Source of the DNA: Acidobacteriaceae bacterium
GTDB lineage: Bacteria; Acidobacteriota; Terriglobia; Terriglobales; Acidobacteriaceae
DNA length: 64,000 bases
Assembly (NCBI GenBank): GCA_025462735.1
Contig: JAOAPC010000018.1
Location: 124,001-188,000, forward strand
Direction of reading: 5' to 3'
In this document: in pieces, positions 55,738 through 64,000 of the stretch
Position numbering within the stretch: position 1 is the stretch's first letter
How the letters are laid out: each line of letters begins with the position of its first letter
Notes under the pieces: generated by a model
The model's input: only the letters and a program-made list of their open reading frames with translations
The model's database searches: none
What the model was told of the DNA's origin: nothing
Made by a program: the position numbers and the translations under genes

Positions 55738-56496
55738 TCATTTCATACCGTCCAGAATAGAACCGACGATTCCTCCGACTACACCGCCTTCTACCGTCTG
55801 TCTCGAAGCTTCGCGCGGCAAGTATCGCTCGATGGCGTGAGCAAGCCTGGCAATGGGAAGTGTCTGCAGCCAGATTCTCCCTGGCCCGGTGAGCGCGGCA
55901 AGAAAAATTCCGTCACCGCCGAAGATCATGTTCTTGATTCCTGGTACGGTCGTGATCTGAAACGAAACACTGGATTGAAATGCGCCCACGTGCCCAGGAT
56001 GAACCCGCAAAGTTTCGCCCGGTTGCAGGTCGCGTACCACCAGTTCTCCTGAGAGTTCGAGCCAGGCCGTCCCTTGCCCGCTGAGCCTTTGCAGCAGAAA
56101 ACCATCGCCGCCGAAAATGCCAGCACCCAATGATTGTTGAAAGCCGACTGCAATCTGAATCTGCGGGGTGGCACATAGAAAGCCGTGACGGTGAATCATG
56201 AATTCATGTCCCGGCGAGACTTCTACCGGCACGATGTGCCCAGGCAGTTTTGTGGCGAAGGCCACTTCGCCGGCAGCACCATAGGCGCGGTACTCGGTCA
56301 TGAAAATCGATCCGCCGCCAGCCACTCGTTTCAGGACCCCGAACAAGCCTCCGCCTCCGGCAAACTGGGTGTGCGTGGTCATCTGGATCGAACTGCCCAT
56401 CCACGAGAGTTCTCCCGCCTCAGAGATGATGGATTCATTGGGTTCGAGAACAAACTCCAGCACGGGCATGGTGGTACCGGTGATGCGGCTCTGCAT
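55738..56496 (-). CDS. AIM24 family protein (TIGR00266-like)
   Basis: 252 residues with the glycine-rich, beta-helical repeats of the AIM24 family: EAGELSWMGSSIQM, GGGGLFGVLKRVAGGGSIFM, FLLQRLSGQGTAWLELSG and GGDGIFLAALTGPGRIWLQT. Biological function is unknown; some homologues are near cell-envelope or stress genes. No clear start problem. Confidence 0.87.
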   Translation of the reverse strand: MQSRITGTTMPVLEFVLEPNESIISEAGELSWMGSSIQMTTHTQFAGGGGLFGVLKRVAGGGSIFMTEYRAYGAAGEVAFATKLPGHIVPVEVSPGHEFMIHRHGFLCATPQIQIAVGFQQSLGAGIFGGDGFLLQRLSGQGTAWLELSGELVVRDLQPGETLRVHPGHVGAFQSSVSFQITTVPGIKNMIFGGDGIFLAALTGPGRIWLQTLPIARLAHAIERYLPREASRQTVEGGVVGGIVGSILDGMK

Positions 56497-56730
56497 AAAG
56501 GTCTCTACTGGTAATACGTGCGGATTGAGATCGCAGTTCGCTGTAGTCGGAAAAGTATAAATGCGCGGAGCGACGAACTCGCCCTACTGGTCGCGAGAGC
56601 ATAGTGCTCGGGTGTTACTACTCGTGGCTCTCAATGAGTGCAATGGCGATTTTCACCAACTACCTCATAGCTTTCCTAGTAGCCGACCACTCTGACGTAG
56701 GGGGATGGACGAAGGCATTTCTGGTGACGT

Positions 56731-57525
56731 ATGGTTGGGCTAGTGGCTGATAAGGCTGACAAGGAGGTATCGGGACTGGAACTTCTGCGTCAACCAGCGA
56801 CGCTCGCCCTTACACGATATCTGAACGACTTTCATTCCGTGCTTGGATTTGAGGCGTACCTGTGGCGCACGATCGTGACTGCCGATTACAACCACGGCGA
56901 CCCCACGAAGTTTCCGAAACCGGGTGACCCGCCCCCGGCGGAGAGCGCCGTCGCCCAGATGGACGTTCACTCGGCGGTTCTCGGAGAGATGCTCTTCTGC
57001 CGGGGCGTCAACAGCTTCCTGACGTACCTTGCGGACTTGATGACTTTGATCTATGAGAAATATCCGAAGAAGCTCTCTTCAAACAAACAGACGACGTACC
57101 GGTTCTGCATCGAGCACCATATCGCGGGCGATCTGATATCCGCTCTCGCGGAGAAGACTGTGATGGAACTGACGCATCAGAGCCTCGACGTTTTGGTGGA
57201 GTATTTCAAGAAAAACTTGGACCTTCTGCTGTTCACGAAGGATGCGGGTTTGGCGAACGCCAAGCTCTGTGTGGACATTCGAAATGTCATTACACACAAT
57301 CGCGGCATCATAAATCGGTTCTTCATTCAACGCAACACGCGGTTCGCGGACGATCTCGGCAAGCGCGTGGTGCTCACCGAAGAGGAGAGACGGGAAATGC
57401 TCAGTACGCTAGGGTACTGCGCCCGGCAGCTCGATGTTCGAGCCATCAAGAAGTTTGGGCTGGAGACCATCGAGCCCGAGTTCAAGGAATCGGCAAACGT
57501 ACCGTCATCGGATGGCGCTGCTTAG
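56731..57525 (+). CDS. Orphan HEPN-like protein of unknown function
   Basis: 264 residues, mostly alpha-helical. Near residue 184 there is DIRNVITHNRG, which fits the RX4-6H motif of HEPN ribonucleases and related toxins (Arg, four residues, His). No membrane segments or signal. It is preceded by 234 bp with no recognisable gene and followed by a gap and a terminator for the convergent M48 gene. No adjacent antitoxin, nucleotidyltransferase or restriction gene is visible. The family was not recognised with certainty; the HEPN call rests on one motif. Confidence 0.5.
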   Translation: MVGLVADKADKEVSGLELLRQPATLALTRYLNDFHSVLGFEAYLWRTIVTADYNHGDPTKFPKPGDPPPAESAVAQMDVHSAVLGEMLFCRGVNSFLTYLADLMTLIYEKYPKKLSSNKQTTYRFCIEHHIAGDLISALAEKTVMELTHQSLDVLVEYFKKNLDLLLFTKDAGLANAKLCVDIRNVITHNRGIINRFFIQRNTRFADDLGKRVVLTEEERREMLSTLGYCARQLDVRAIKKFGLETIEPEFKESANVPSSDGAA

Positions 57526-57766
57526 TCTTGGAAACGACACGGGATACATCTGCATCGCTAGAATGCTCAAAGGGCGGCGGGTACAGCAACTCCAAGAAAC
57601 GCAGCAAGTTACTCCCGGCAACTGAGCGTATGTTCGCCTTTACCGACTGAATGACGGGCTAACCGGAAGTTAACTGTTAAAAACAGGCGATTCCACAGAA
57701 CCTATTTCCGCGGACAAAAATAAAGGGCCGGATTATATCCGGCCCTTACTCCGAACGCACGGAATA
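57526..57766. other. Intergenic region between HEPN-like and M48 genes
   Basis: 241 bp. Apart from the terminator at 57723-57747, I see nothing of note. Confidence 0.5.
57723..57747 (-). terminator. Rho-independent terminator of the M48 gene
   Basis: 11-bp perfect stem AAGGGCCGGAT/ATCCGGCCCTT with a 3-base loop, followed on the minus strand by a T-rich run (TATTTTTG), 20 bp past the M48 stop codon. Confidence 0.88.
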
Positions 57767-59512
57767 TTATTTCTGAGCAACGTTTTGAGCGCTTGCAGCA
57801 GCGCCGTTTTCGGCAGTGCTTGCCAGCCTACTTAATCTCGGGAAAAATGGCGTAACTTGAAACGGCATTTTGTCGCGGACATTTGTAATCGCCATCGGCG
57901 CTGCTTTGATCATCTCTACGCGATCTTCCCAGGGGTCGAGCTTAACTCTTCCACCTAAAGGCAGCGCGGTAATCTGATCGAGCTTGTCGTCATCAAGATT
58001 TGGCGCACTTTCCATCAGCGCGGACAAGCGAACGATTTGTCCTTTGTCTGCGAAATTGTTGCCTAAATGCGGAGTAAGCAGCGCCGCCAGCGCGGGAGCA
58101 CGAACCTGAAGCTGCTTCAGGTACAGTCCAGCCGAAGTCAGCTTTTGTGCATACGGCGACTTCTTTAGCAGTTCGATCGCCTTAGCGTCTGCCGCCGTCT
58201 CCTCCTCTGGATTGTGACGGAACCCGAAGTTCTGGTAGGTCGATTCGTCGGTGAATAACATACGGTCATTGAATGCGAACTTGCTACCCAGGTTGTGCCC
58301 AAGCACAATGTGCGCGAGTTCGTGAGAAAGAATTGCGGCGAGACTGGCCTCGTCCGGCAAGGTGTCAATCAGGCCACGGCTGATCACAATGGTGTTGCCC
58401 ACACTGAATGTTTCGAGTGGAGCAGTCAGCATGACACGCGCGCGGACTGGACGCGGCAAGTCGATATTGTTCGTGATCTCAATGTTGGTAACGACAGTTT
58501 GCAGTACCTTATCCACGTCTCCTGGAGGGGCAAGCAAGCCGGCTTCCTGCAAGCGCTCCACTACGTTGTCTTCCGCCTGCTGTTGCCACTCGCGCTGCGC
58601 CTCTAGCGGCGAGGCATCCTGCGCCACCGCGCTTTCATCCTTTACTGCATCCACCTTCAGATCGGTGAGCTCATCCTCGCGGTTGTTCTTAACCAGGTCA
58701 TAGCCCCAGATGCGCGACTGGGCCTTAAACGCCATCTTGTCATGCGAGCCGTAGCTGAAGTCGCCTTCTTCGCTGTAGATGTATGCCGGCAGCCAATGAC
58801 CAGGCACCAGGTTCAATCGCCAGCTGTCCATGTGGAAGAACTCCGCGTTCTTCGGGCGCGGAACGTAAGTGCCATTCAGCCGGACGATGTTGTAATCCTG
58901 ATCTTCAACCCAGATTCGGCCCTCAAACATTCCCTTGCCCGCGCCGCTTTTCGGCTTCACGTCAAACACCAGGCAACGCACTTCGCCCAGGAACTCGCGG
59001 CGGATATATTTGAAGTCGTAGTGGCTGCGGTCAAAATTCTGCCGGTCAGCGAAGACCATCCAGGAGAAACCCATCGGCTGGTATTGAATTCGAAACAGCT
59101 TGGTCACTCCGCCCATTAACGACTTTTCAAAGCTCGCCTGCGAGGCAAGAAAATCACGACGCTCGATCGATTCGGCCATGTCAAGCCGGCCCAGGAAATA
59201 GTGATCTTCCTTAACCGTCGACCCCATCTTCGTATCGGGTGCAAGGTTCTGCAAATAGGTCTCAACGATCGGCTTCCGATCTGCCAGAAAACTGATTAGA
59301 GCGTGCTCCCGCTCGATGATCTGGTCCACAACCTGGTCCGCGCTGACCGGCGTTCTCGCCGCCGGTTGACCAATAGCTAGCCCCGGAGTGGTCGAAGAAA
59401 CCGGCTGAGCCGAGGTCGGTTGTGCGGCTGGAGCCGGAGCGGAAGCGGGCGCCTGCTGAGCGGCTGCGCTAAGCGAAAGCAATAATGAAGCTGTCAGAAT
59501 CCAGCGCGTCAT
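57767..59512 (-). CDS. Large secreted M48-family metalloprotease
   Basis: 581 residues. Signal peptide (ILTASLLLSLSAAAQ), an Ala/Pro-rich linker, a region (about 100-250) with a LolA-like fold flavour (MGFSWMVFADRQNF, EGRIWVEDQDYNIVRLNGTY), then the peptidase domain. The zinc motif is His397-Glu-Leu-Ala-His401 (ILSHELAHIVLGH), with the third ligand in NPEEETAADAKAIEL. Its N-terminal fusion differs from the BepA-like copy at 33177. The upstream tonB-like gene is 36 bp away in the same orientation. Confidence 0.85.
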   Translation of the reverse strand: MTRWILTASLLLSLSAAAQQAPASAPAPAAQPTSAQPVSSTTPGLAIGQPAARTPVSADQVVDQIIEREHALISFLADRKPIVETYLQNLAPDTKMGSTVKEDHYFLGRLDMAESIERRDFLASQASFEKSLMGGVTKLFRIQYQPMGFSWMVFADRQNFDRSHYDFKYIRREFLGEVRCLVFDVKPKSGAGKGMFEGRIWVEDQDYNIVRLNGTYVPRPKNAEFFHMDSWRLNLVPGHWLPAYIYSEEGDFSYGSHDKMAFKAQSRIWGYDLVKNNREDELTDLKVDAVKDESAVAQDASPLEAQREWQQQAEDNVVERLQEAGLLAPPGDVDKVLQTVVTNIEITNNIDLPRPVRARVMLTAPLETFSVGNTIVISRGLIDTLPDEASLAAILSHELAHIVLGHNLGSKFAFNDRMLFTDESTYQNFGFRHNPEEETAADAKAIELLKKSPYAQKLTSAGLYLKQLQVRAPALAALLTPHLGNNFADKGQIVRLSALMESAPNLDDDKLDQITALPLGGRVKLDPWEDRVEMIKAAPMAITNVRDKMPFQVTPFFPRLSRLASTAENGAAASAQNVAQK

Positions 59513-59548
59513 ATCTGCGACTCTCTTTCCAAAGAAGCTGATCGATAA

Positions 59549-60574
59549 TTACGAAGCGGTCTGAAACATCACGTGCACGATGGACATTGAATCTACCGCC
59601 GAGCCATTGCGCTGTGCCGGCTTGAACCTGATTTTATTGGTGGCGCCTATCGCGGCTTCGTCTAGTCCGTGCCCGAGTCCCCGCACCACTCGGTTTACGT
59701 GCAACTCACCACTAGCTCCGAACATAACTTCGAGTAGCACTTCGCCCTCAATGTTCAGTTTTCGCGCCTCGTCCGTATATACCGGCTTCGGCTTATACAG
59801 AATTTCGACTTGCGTGGTCAGCGCCGCCGTATCATCCAAGATGCGCGTCGGCGTATTGGCTGCGACCTGCTGGGCTGCGAATCCTGCACTCTGGACTCCT
59901 TGCCCGTTCTTGCGTCCATCGCCTTGCCCCGGCTGTGCGATGCCACTACCGAATCCGGCACTTGCAATTGTGCCTTTGATTCCCCGCGTCCCACCAGTGC
60001 CATTGCCGGTTCCCGCGCCTTCGGGCATGTCAAACGCTCCGAGCTTCGCGGATATCAATCTCGCTTGACGTCCTTGTCCGGGCAGCCCGTTGGGATCTCC
60101 AAATCCGCCGGTCTGCACCTTCTGGATCGGAGCATTTACTGTAGGCGTCGCCGAGCTGCCGAATTGGCCAGTGTGGATTACCTTGGCCGGCATTGCCGCG
60201 GACACAGGCTGTAGTTTGGGAGCATCGAAGTTCGCAGGCTGAATTTTAGGCGGCTCAAGCTTTGCGTCTTCCTTGCGTCGAGGCATGTCTTTAGGAACGA
60301 TCAGCTTCGGCGCGTTCATCTTCACCGCGGGAAGCAGCTTCGTGACCTTCGGCTTAGGTTGTATTTCTATCTTCTCCGGAACCAGATCCGGTCGCACGAT
60401 GAGCTCGGTTGCGCTATATCTCGCCCACGTAGTCATGCGCTGCGGCCAAATCAGGCGGGCAAGCAACATCAGGAGAACCAGGACCACGCACATGGTGTAA
60501 CTAAATAAAAATGTGCGCCAATCCCGTTTTTGCTCGGGCAACAGGCCAAGGGTGAGGGTCTCGTTCGAATACAT
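59549..60574 (-). CDS. Energy transducer TonB family protein
   Basis: 341 residues. One membrane helix (FLFSYTMCVVLVLLMLLARLIW, about 22-45), a long Pro/Lys/Gly-rich periplasmic region, and a C-terminal TonB domain (about 255-340) with PKPVYTDEARKLNIEGEVLLEV, FGASGELHVNRVVRGLGHGL and AIGATNKIRFKPAQ. It couples ExbBD motors to outer-membrane receptors; the nearest motor genes in this window are at 1999-3137. Co-oriented with the M48 gene. Confidence 0.87.
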   Translation of the reverse strand: MYSNETLTLGLLPEQKRDWRTFLFSYTMCVVLVLLMLLARLIWPQRMTTWARYSATELIVRPDLVPEKIEIQPKPKVTKLLPAVKMNAPKLIVPKDMPRRKEDAKLEPPKIQPANFDAPKLQPVSAAMPAKVIHTGQFGSSATPTVNAPIQKVQTGGFGDPNGLPGQGRQARLISAKLGAFDMPEGAGTGNGTGGTRGIKGTIASAGFGSGIAQPGQGDGRKNGQGVQSAGFAAQQVAANTPTRILDDTAALTTQVEILYKPKPVYTDEARKLNIEGEVLLEVMFGASGELHVNRVVRGLGHGLDEAAIGATNKIRFKPAQRNGSAVDSMSIVHVMFQTAS

Positions 60575-60734
60575 TTTTAACTCCAGGGGACACCCGGACC
60601 TAGGGAGAGACAGACCGGACGAATGCTTAGGTTAAGGGAGATTGACAGAGGGGTAAACGTCCCCCACGCTGTAGTACGAAGGTAACTAGACTGAAAGCGA
60701 GGGCGGAGGCTTTCCGAGGCTACACGGCGGCTGG

Positions 60735-62102
60735 TCATAACCTACGACGAAGGGCGAATCCGTAATAAACCGGGATCCCTGCCAGGATCACAAGGCTTCC
60801 CAAGGCTGAATATCGTAAGTTGCTCATGAAAGTGTAGTAGAGAAGAGCTGCCGAAGCCACAATAAAAAGCGCAGGTGCCAGAGGATATTCCCAAATGGGA
60901 GGCCGGCGCTCCGCGGGCGTTTTTCTCCGGAACACAAACAATGAGCCGCTTGCAGCCACATACGAGAGCCATTCGGCAAAAAGCGCTAACGTGAACAGCT
61001 GGCGGAAATTCCCTCCGATAAGCAGAAAACATACAGACAAAATTGCCTGGGCCGTAATCGCCACGTGCGGAGTCCGGAAGCGGGGGTGCACTTTTGCGAG
61101 ATCCGAAAAGAAATTTCCGTCGCGGGCTAAAGCAAATGCCATCCTTGAGCCGCTCATGGCTACGCCATTCAGCGAGGTGGTGAGGGAAATGACCATTGCC
61201 GCAGAGACCACCACTGCGGCCGATGCGCCCAGGAACGAAGCCCGGACCGCATCCGACATCGGTGACGAGGATTGCGCGACCAGCAACGGCGGCAAGGCAT
61301 ATTGCACGGCGGCATTGACCAGCATGTAAAGCGCGCCGATTACGAGCAGGCCACCGATCAGCGCGAGCGGAATATTTCGTTCCGGATCGCGAACCTCTTC
61401 GGCGACCATGTTCAGATCGCTCCAGCCGTCGTAGGCCCATAACGCAGCCGCTAATGCCGCAAAAAAGCCAGCGATTCCCCCAGTCGCGTCGGGATATCGC
61501 TGCGCGAAGTGCGCCCAACTGCCATGTGCGCTGAAGGCCAGCACAGAGATCGCGACGATCAGCACTATCTTTAGTGCAGTGAACACAAGCTGAAAATTTC
61601 CCGCTCGCCGCACTCCGACGTAATTGACGAAGGAGACAAATATTACAAATCCCATGGCGACGAGCTGTCCCCAGGTCACGGGAATGTTTGCCACCCGGGC
61701 CGTCAGAAAAGACAGGGAAGGGAAGTTCGCGAGAATTCGAACAACGCCAGTCGAGATTGCCGCCAGCGATGTTGGCTTCACAACAATGGTCCAGGTCCAT
61801 CCGGTAAGAAACCCAGCGAGTGGACCATAGGCGTCGCGGATATAGACGTACTCGCCGCCAGCCTGGGGCTTCATGGCCCCGAGTTGAGCGTAAGTGACCG
61901 CTCCAAAAAAAGAAAAAATTCCGCCCACGATCCATGCCAGGTAGACGAGCCGCGCCGATCCTGTTGCCTGCATCATCTCGGTCGGCACCAGAAAAATTCC
62001 GCTGCCGATTACCACGCCGACAACAATCGAAGCCGCCTGGCTTGCACCCAAATCGCGGAGGAGGCCCATACGGCTGGAGGTCGCATTCGTCACTGCGGGC
62101 AT
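60735..62102 (-). CDS. APC superfamily amino acid permease
   Basis: 455 residues, about 12 membrane helices. N-terminal glycine-rich GVVIGSGIFLVPTEMM (helix 1 break), GAVTYAQLGAMKPQAGGEYVYI (helix 2-3 region), YDGWSDLNMVAEEVRDPERN (helix 6 break) and SLNGVAMSGSRMAFALARDG agree with the APC/LAT group. The transported amino acid cannot be predicted. Spacers on both sides lack genes. Confidence 0.88.
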   Translation of the reverse strand: MPAVTNATSSRMGLLRDLGASQAASIVVGVVIGSGIFLVPTEMMQATGSARLVYLAWIVGGIFSFFGAVTYAQLGAMKPQAGGEYVYIRDAYGPLAGFLTGWTWTIVVKPTSLAAISTGVVRILANFPSLSFLTARVANIPVTWGQLVAMGFVIFVSFVNYVGVRRAGNFQLVFTALKIVLIVAISVLAFSAHGSWAHFAQRYPDATGGIAGFFAALAAALWAYDGWSDLNMVAEEVRDPERNIPLALIGGLLVIGALYMLVNAAVQYALPPLLVAQSSSPMSDAVRASFLGASAAVVVSAAMVISLTTSLNGVAMSGSRMAFALARDGNFFSDLAKVHPRFRTPHVAITAQAILSVCFLLIGGNFRQLFTLALFAEWLSYVAASGSLFVFRRKTPAERRPPIWEYPLAPALFIVASAALLYYTFMSNLRYSALGSLVILAGIPVYYGFALRRRL

Positions 62103-62141
62103 GTGCTGGGAGTATAACGTGTCGAAAATACTAGGTACGTT

Positions 62142-62248
62142 AACAACAGAGGGCGCAGAGTTCCACAGAGGGAAAACACGGAGGCTTTTAATAGGCGAGG
62201 TAGTGCTCTGTAGCGTTCCTCTGTGCGCCTCTGCGTCCTCTGTGGTTT
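62142..62248. repeat. Word-repeat hairpin (CACAGAGG type) between permease and ligase
   Basis: AACAACAGAGGGCGCAGAG...CCACAGAGGG at 62142-62172 is mirrored by CCTCTGTGCGCCTCTGCG and TCCTCTGTGGTTT at 62216-62248. It reaches to 14 bp before the ligase start. Confidence 0.65.
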
Positions 62249-62261
62249 AAGCTTCTCTCAC

Positions 62262-64000
62262 ATGCCCACTTTCTACGACCGTTTCGTCGAATGCGCCGAG
62301 CGCTGGCCGCAGAACGTCGCTGTCGAGCTACAACGGCCGGATCGAATTGAAAGCTATAGTTACGCTGAGCTGCGACGTATGGCAGAAGCGATTGCCGCAT
62401 GGGTGCGCGGACGCGGAATTGAGGCTGGCGCGAGAATCGCGATTTTGGCCGACAACCACCCGCGTTGGGTAGCGGCTTATCTTGGCATTATCGCGGCCGG
62501 CGGAACGACGGTGCCGCTCGACACCGCCTATCATGCGGATCAGGTTTCAAAGCTTCTGCGCGACAGTGGCGCTTCGGTGCTTATTTGCGATCAGAAGCAT
62601 TTGGAAGTTGCGAGAGAGGTGGTGGCCGGCACCGACGTCGCCATCCTGCAGACCGAGGTAGATTTTGAAAACCTCTTCGCTCAAGTGGACAATCAATCCA
62701 GCAAAGACTTCCGACCCATTCCACGCCAACCCGACGATGTAGCGTCTCTGCTCTACACCTCCGGAACAACCGCCGATCCCAAAGGCGTGATGCTCACGCA
62801 TGCCAACTTGCTTGCCGAAGCGGACGCGGTATTTGCTTGGGCGCACATTGGTCCAAACGACGCTATCTTGGGTGTCTTGCCCCTGTTTCACGTGCTCTCG
62901 CAGATGGCGAACTTGCTGTTGCCTTTGGTCGCCGGGACGCGTGTCGTTTATCTCTCGACGCTCAACACCACGGAACTGTTGCGGGCGCTGCGCGAAAGAA
63001 ACGTGACCGCCTTTGCAGTAGTGCCGCAGTTTTTTAATCTCATCCACGAACGCATCTTCAAAGAGGTGCAGCAGCGCGGTGCGTTTGCCAGACTCGCGTT
63101 CAAATGGCTGACTCGACTCAACGTCTCTTGTAGAAAATTCGGGCTCAATCCCGGTCGTGTGTTTTTCCGCCGAATCCATGAGCTCTTCGGCCGGCGTATG
63201 CGGTATCTGGTCACCGGTGGATCGCGCTTCGATCCGCAGATCGCGCGGGATTTCTACTCGCTCGGCATCGATATCCTACAGGCCTATGGGCTCACGGAAA
63301 CCTGCGGCGGAGCATTCGTCAATTCGCCTGGAGAAAACGTGATCGGTTCGGTCGGGAAACCGCTGAAGGGAGTTGAAGGCAAAATTGTTGATCTTCAACC
63401 TGCGGACGATGGCTTGCCCGCAAGCGGCGAAATCCTGATTCGCGGCCCCATTGTCATGAAAGGCTATTGGAACCGGCGCGATGCCACAGCCGAAGTATTG
63501 AAAGACGGATGGCTTCACACCGGCGATCTCGGTTATTTTGATGAGCGTGGGAACTTATTTATCACCGGGCGCAAGAAAGACGTCATCATCCTCGCCAATG
63601 GAAAAAATGTATATCCCGAAGAAATCGAAGCTCACTATTTGCAATCGCCGCTCATCAAGGAAATCTGCGTACTGGGGCTGGGAGACGGCGGATCTGAGAA
63701 GCTCTATGCCGTCATTACGCCGAATTTCGAAGTTCTGCGGCAACGCAAAATTGTGAACACGAGAGAAGTGATTCGATTCGATGTCGAGGGATTGTCCGCC
63801 AAACTTCCTTCCACAAAAAGAATCGCAGGATACGAGATCTGGCAGGAAGACCTACCACGCACCAGCACCCGGAAATTAAAGCGCTTTGAAATCGAAAAGC
63901 GGGTCGGGGCAGGGAAGCACGATGGCGGTGGGGCTGAGCGCACGATCTCAAAGCCGCTCAGCGAGGAAGAAGCTTCATGGCTGGAACAACCCGACATTCA
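62262..64000 (+). CDS. Long-chain acyl-CoA ligase / AMP-dependent synthetase (3' end beyond window edge)
   Basis: Frame open to the right edge, at least 579 residues. ATG at 62262 (MPTFYDRFVECAERW). ANL superfamily motifs: the AMP-forming P-loop YTSGTTADPKGVMLTH at about 163-180, YGLTETCGG at about 340, and the hinge region DGWLHTGDLGYFDERGN with GRKKDVIILANGKNVYPEEIE. It activates a fatty acid, or another carboxylic acid, as acyl-AMP and then acyl-CoA. The very end is missing, so the last C-terminal part is not visible. Confidence 0.9.
   Translation, partial: MPTFYDRFVECAERWPQNVAVELQRPDRIESYSYAELRRMAEAIAAWVRGRGIEAGARIAILADNHPRWVAAYLGIIAAGGTTVPLDTAYHADQVSKLLRDSGASVLICDQKHLEVAREVVAGTDVAILQTEVDFENLFAQVDNQSSKDFRPIPRQPDDVASLLYTSGTTADPKGVMLTHANLLAEADAVFAWAHIGPNDAILGVLPLFHVLSQMANLLLPLVAGTRVVYLSTLNTTELLRALRERNVTAFAVVPQFFNLIHERIFKEVQQRGAFARLAFKWLTRLNVSCRKFGLNPGRVFFRRIHELFGRRMRYLVTGGSRFDPQIARDFYSLGIDILQAYGLTETCGGAFVNSPGENVIGSVGKPLKGVEGKIVDLQPADDGLPASGEILIRGPIVMKGYWNRRDATAEVLKDGWLHTGDLGYFDERGNLFITGRKKDVIILANGKNVYPEEIEAHYLQSPLIKEICVLGLGDGGSEKLYAVITPNFEVLRQRKIVNTREVIRFDVEGLSAKLPSTKRIAGYEIWQEDLPRTSTRKLKRFEIEKRVGAGKHDGGGAERTISKPLSEEEASWLEQPDI

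Noticed and set aside
56634-56750. Small open frame of about 38 codons just before the HEPN-like gene
   Set aside because: It overlaps the start of the HEPN-like gene in a different frame, and no ribosome-binding site or motif supports it; an antitoxin is not demonstrable.
24814-62248. CRISPR array
   Set aside because: The repeats are mirrored (palindromic) and made of different words at each site; there are no regularly spaced direct repeats with unique spacers, and no cas genes.

Overview
The window is a gene-dense bacterial chromosome segment (about 55-60% G+C by eye) with no insertion sequences, phage genes or CRISPR arrays. Gene content suggests Acidobacteriota (Terriglobia/Koribacter-like). 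The supporting signs are two adjacent secreted VWFA proteins of the acidobacterial type, several secreted M48/M28/DUF885 peptidases, a full Tol-Pal-like locus, and intergenic space filled with degenerate palindromic repeats. This assignment is inference; no rRNA gene is present to confirm it.

Layout: 1-3137 (minus) is a Tol-Pal/TonB-like locus in the order tolQ, tolR, tolA-like, tolB, with tolB running off the left edge. 3397-6532 (plus) holds an FHA-GAF-SpoIIE phosphatase and a frameshifted M28 peptidase. 6552-13167 (minus) is a complete phosphate operon pstS-pstC-pstA-pstB-phoU-phoB-phoR, with a hairpin between pstS and pstC. A large MscS-type channel follows (plus). 15286-29098 (minus) is a respiratory complex I operon, nuoA-C-D-E-F-G-H-J-K-L-M-N, in which nuoB and nuoI are missing. 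Nearly every spacer of more than 40 bp in it is an imperfect palindrome.

29347-38169 is mixed: a TlpA-like lipoprotein, an HpnB-like glycosyltransferase carrying an in-frame insertion of palindromic repeats, two 6-pyruvoyl-tetrahydropterin synthase paralogues followed by folE (a pterin cluster), an M48 peptidase, a NUDIX hydrolase, a BtuF-like protein, an IscU-like protein, a GH5-like hydrolase and a Tat-exported aldo/keto reductase. 38277-44143 (minus) holds DUF885, tRNA-Gly(CCC), and then RNase PH, GerMN, amidase and DUF1015, which form one operon. 44364-52978 (plus, except cutA) carries the paired VWFA proteins, cysK plus a cystathionine gamma-synthase/lyase, a DUF3311/solute-symporter pair, phosphohexomutase and an FtsB-like protein.

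52979-64000 holds a small secreted protein, a variant RNase H, a structured intergenic region that looks like a non-coding RNA gene with its own promoter and terminator, VanZ, PilZ, AIM24, a HEPN-like orphan protein, an M48 peptidase with TonB, an APC permease, and an acyl-CoA ligase that runs off the right edge.

The most noteworthy features are the repeat ecology (nested word-palindromes, one set inserted in-frame inside a protein gene), the complex I operon lacking two Fe-S subunit genes, the ncRNA candidate at about 54,137-54,385, the second PTPS paralogue with a lost catalytic His, and the HEPN-like protein. No search could be run, so family names rest on motif recognition.
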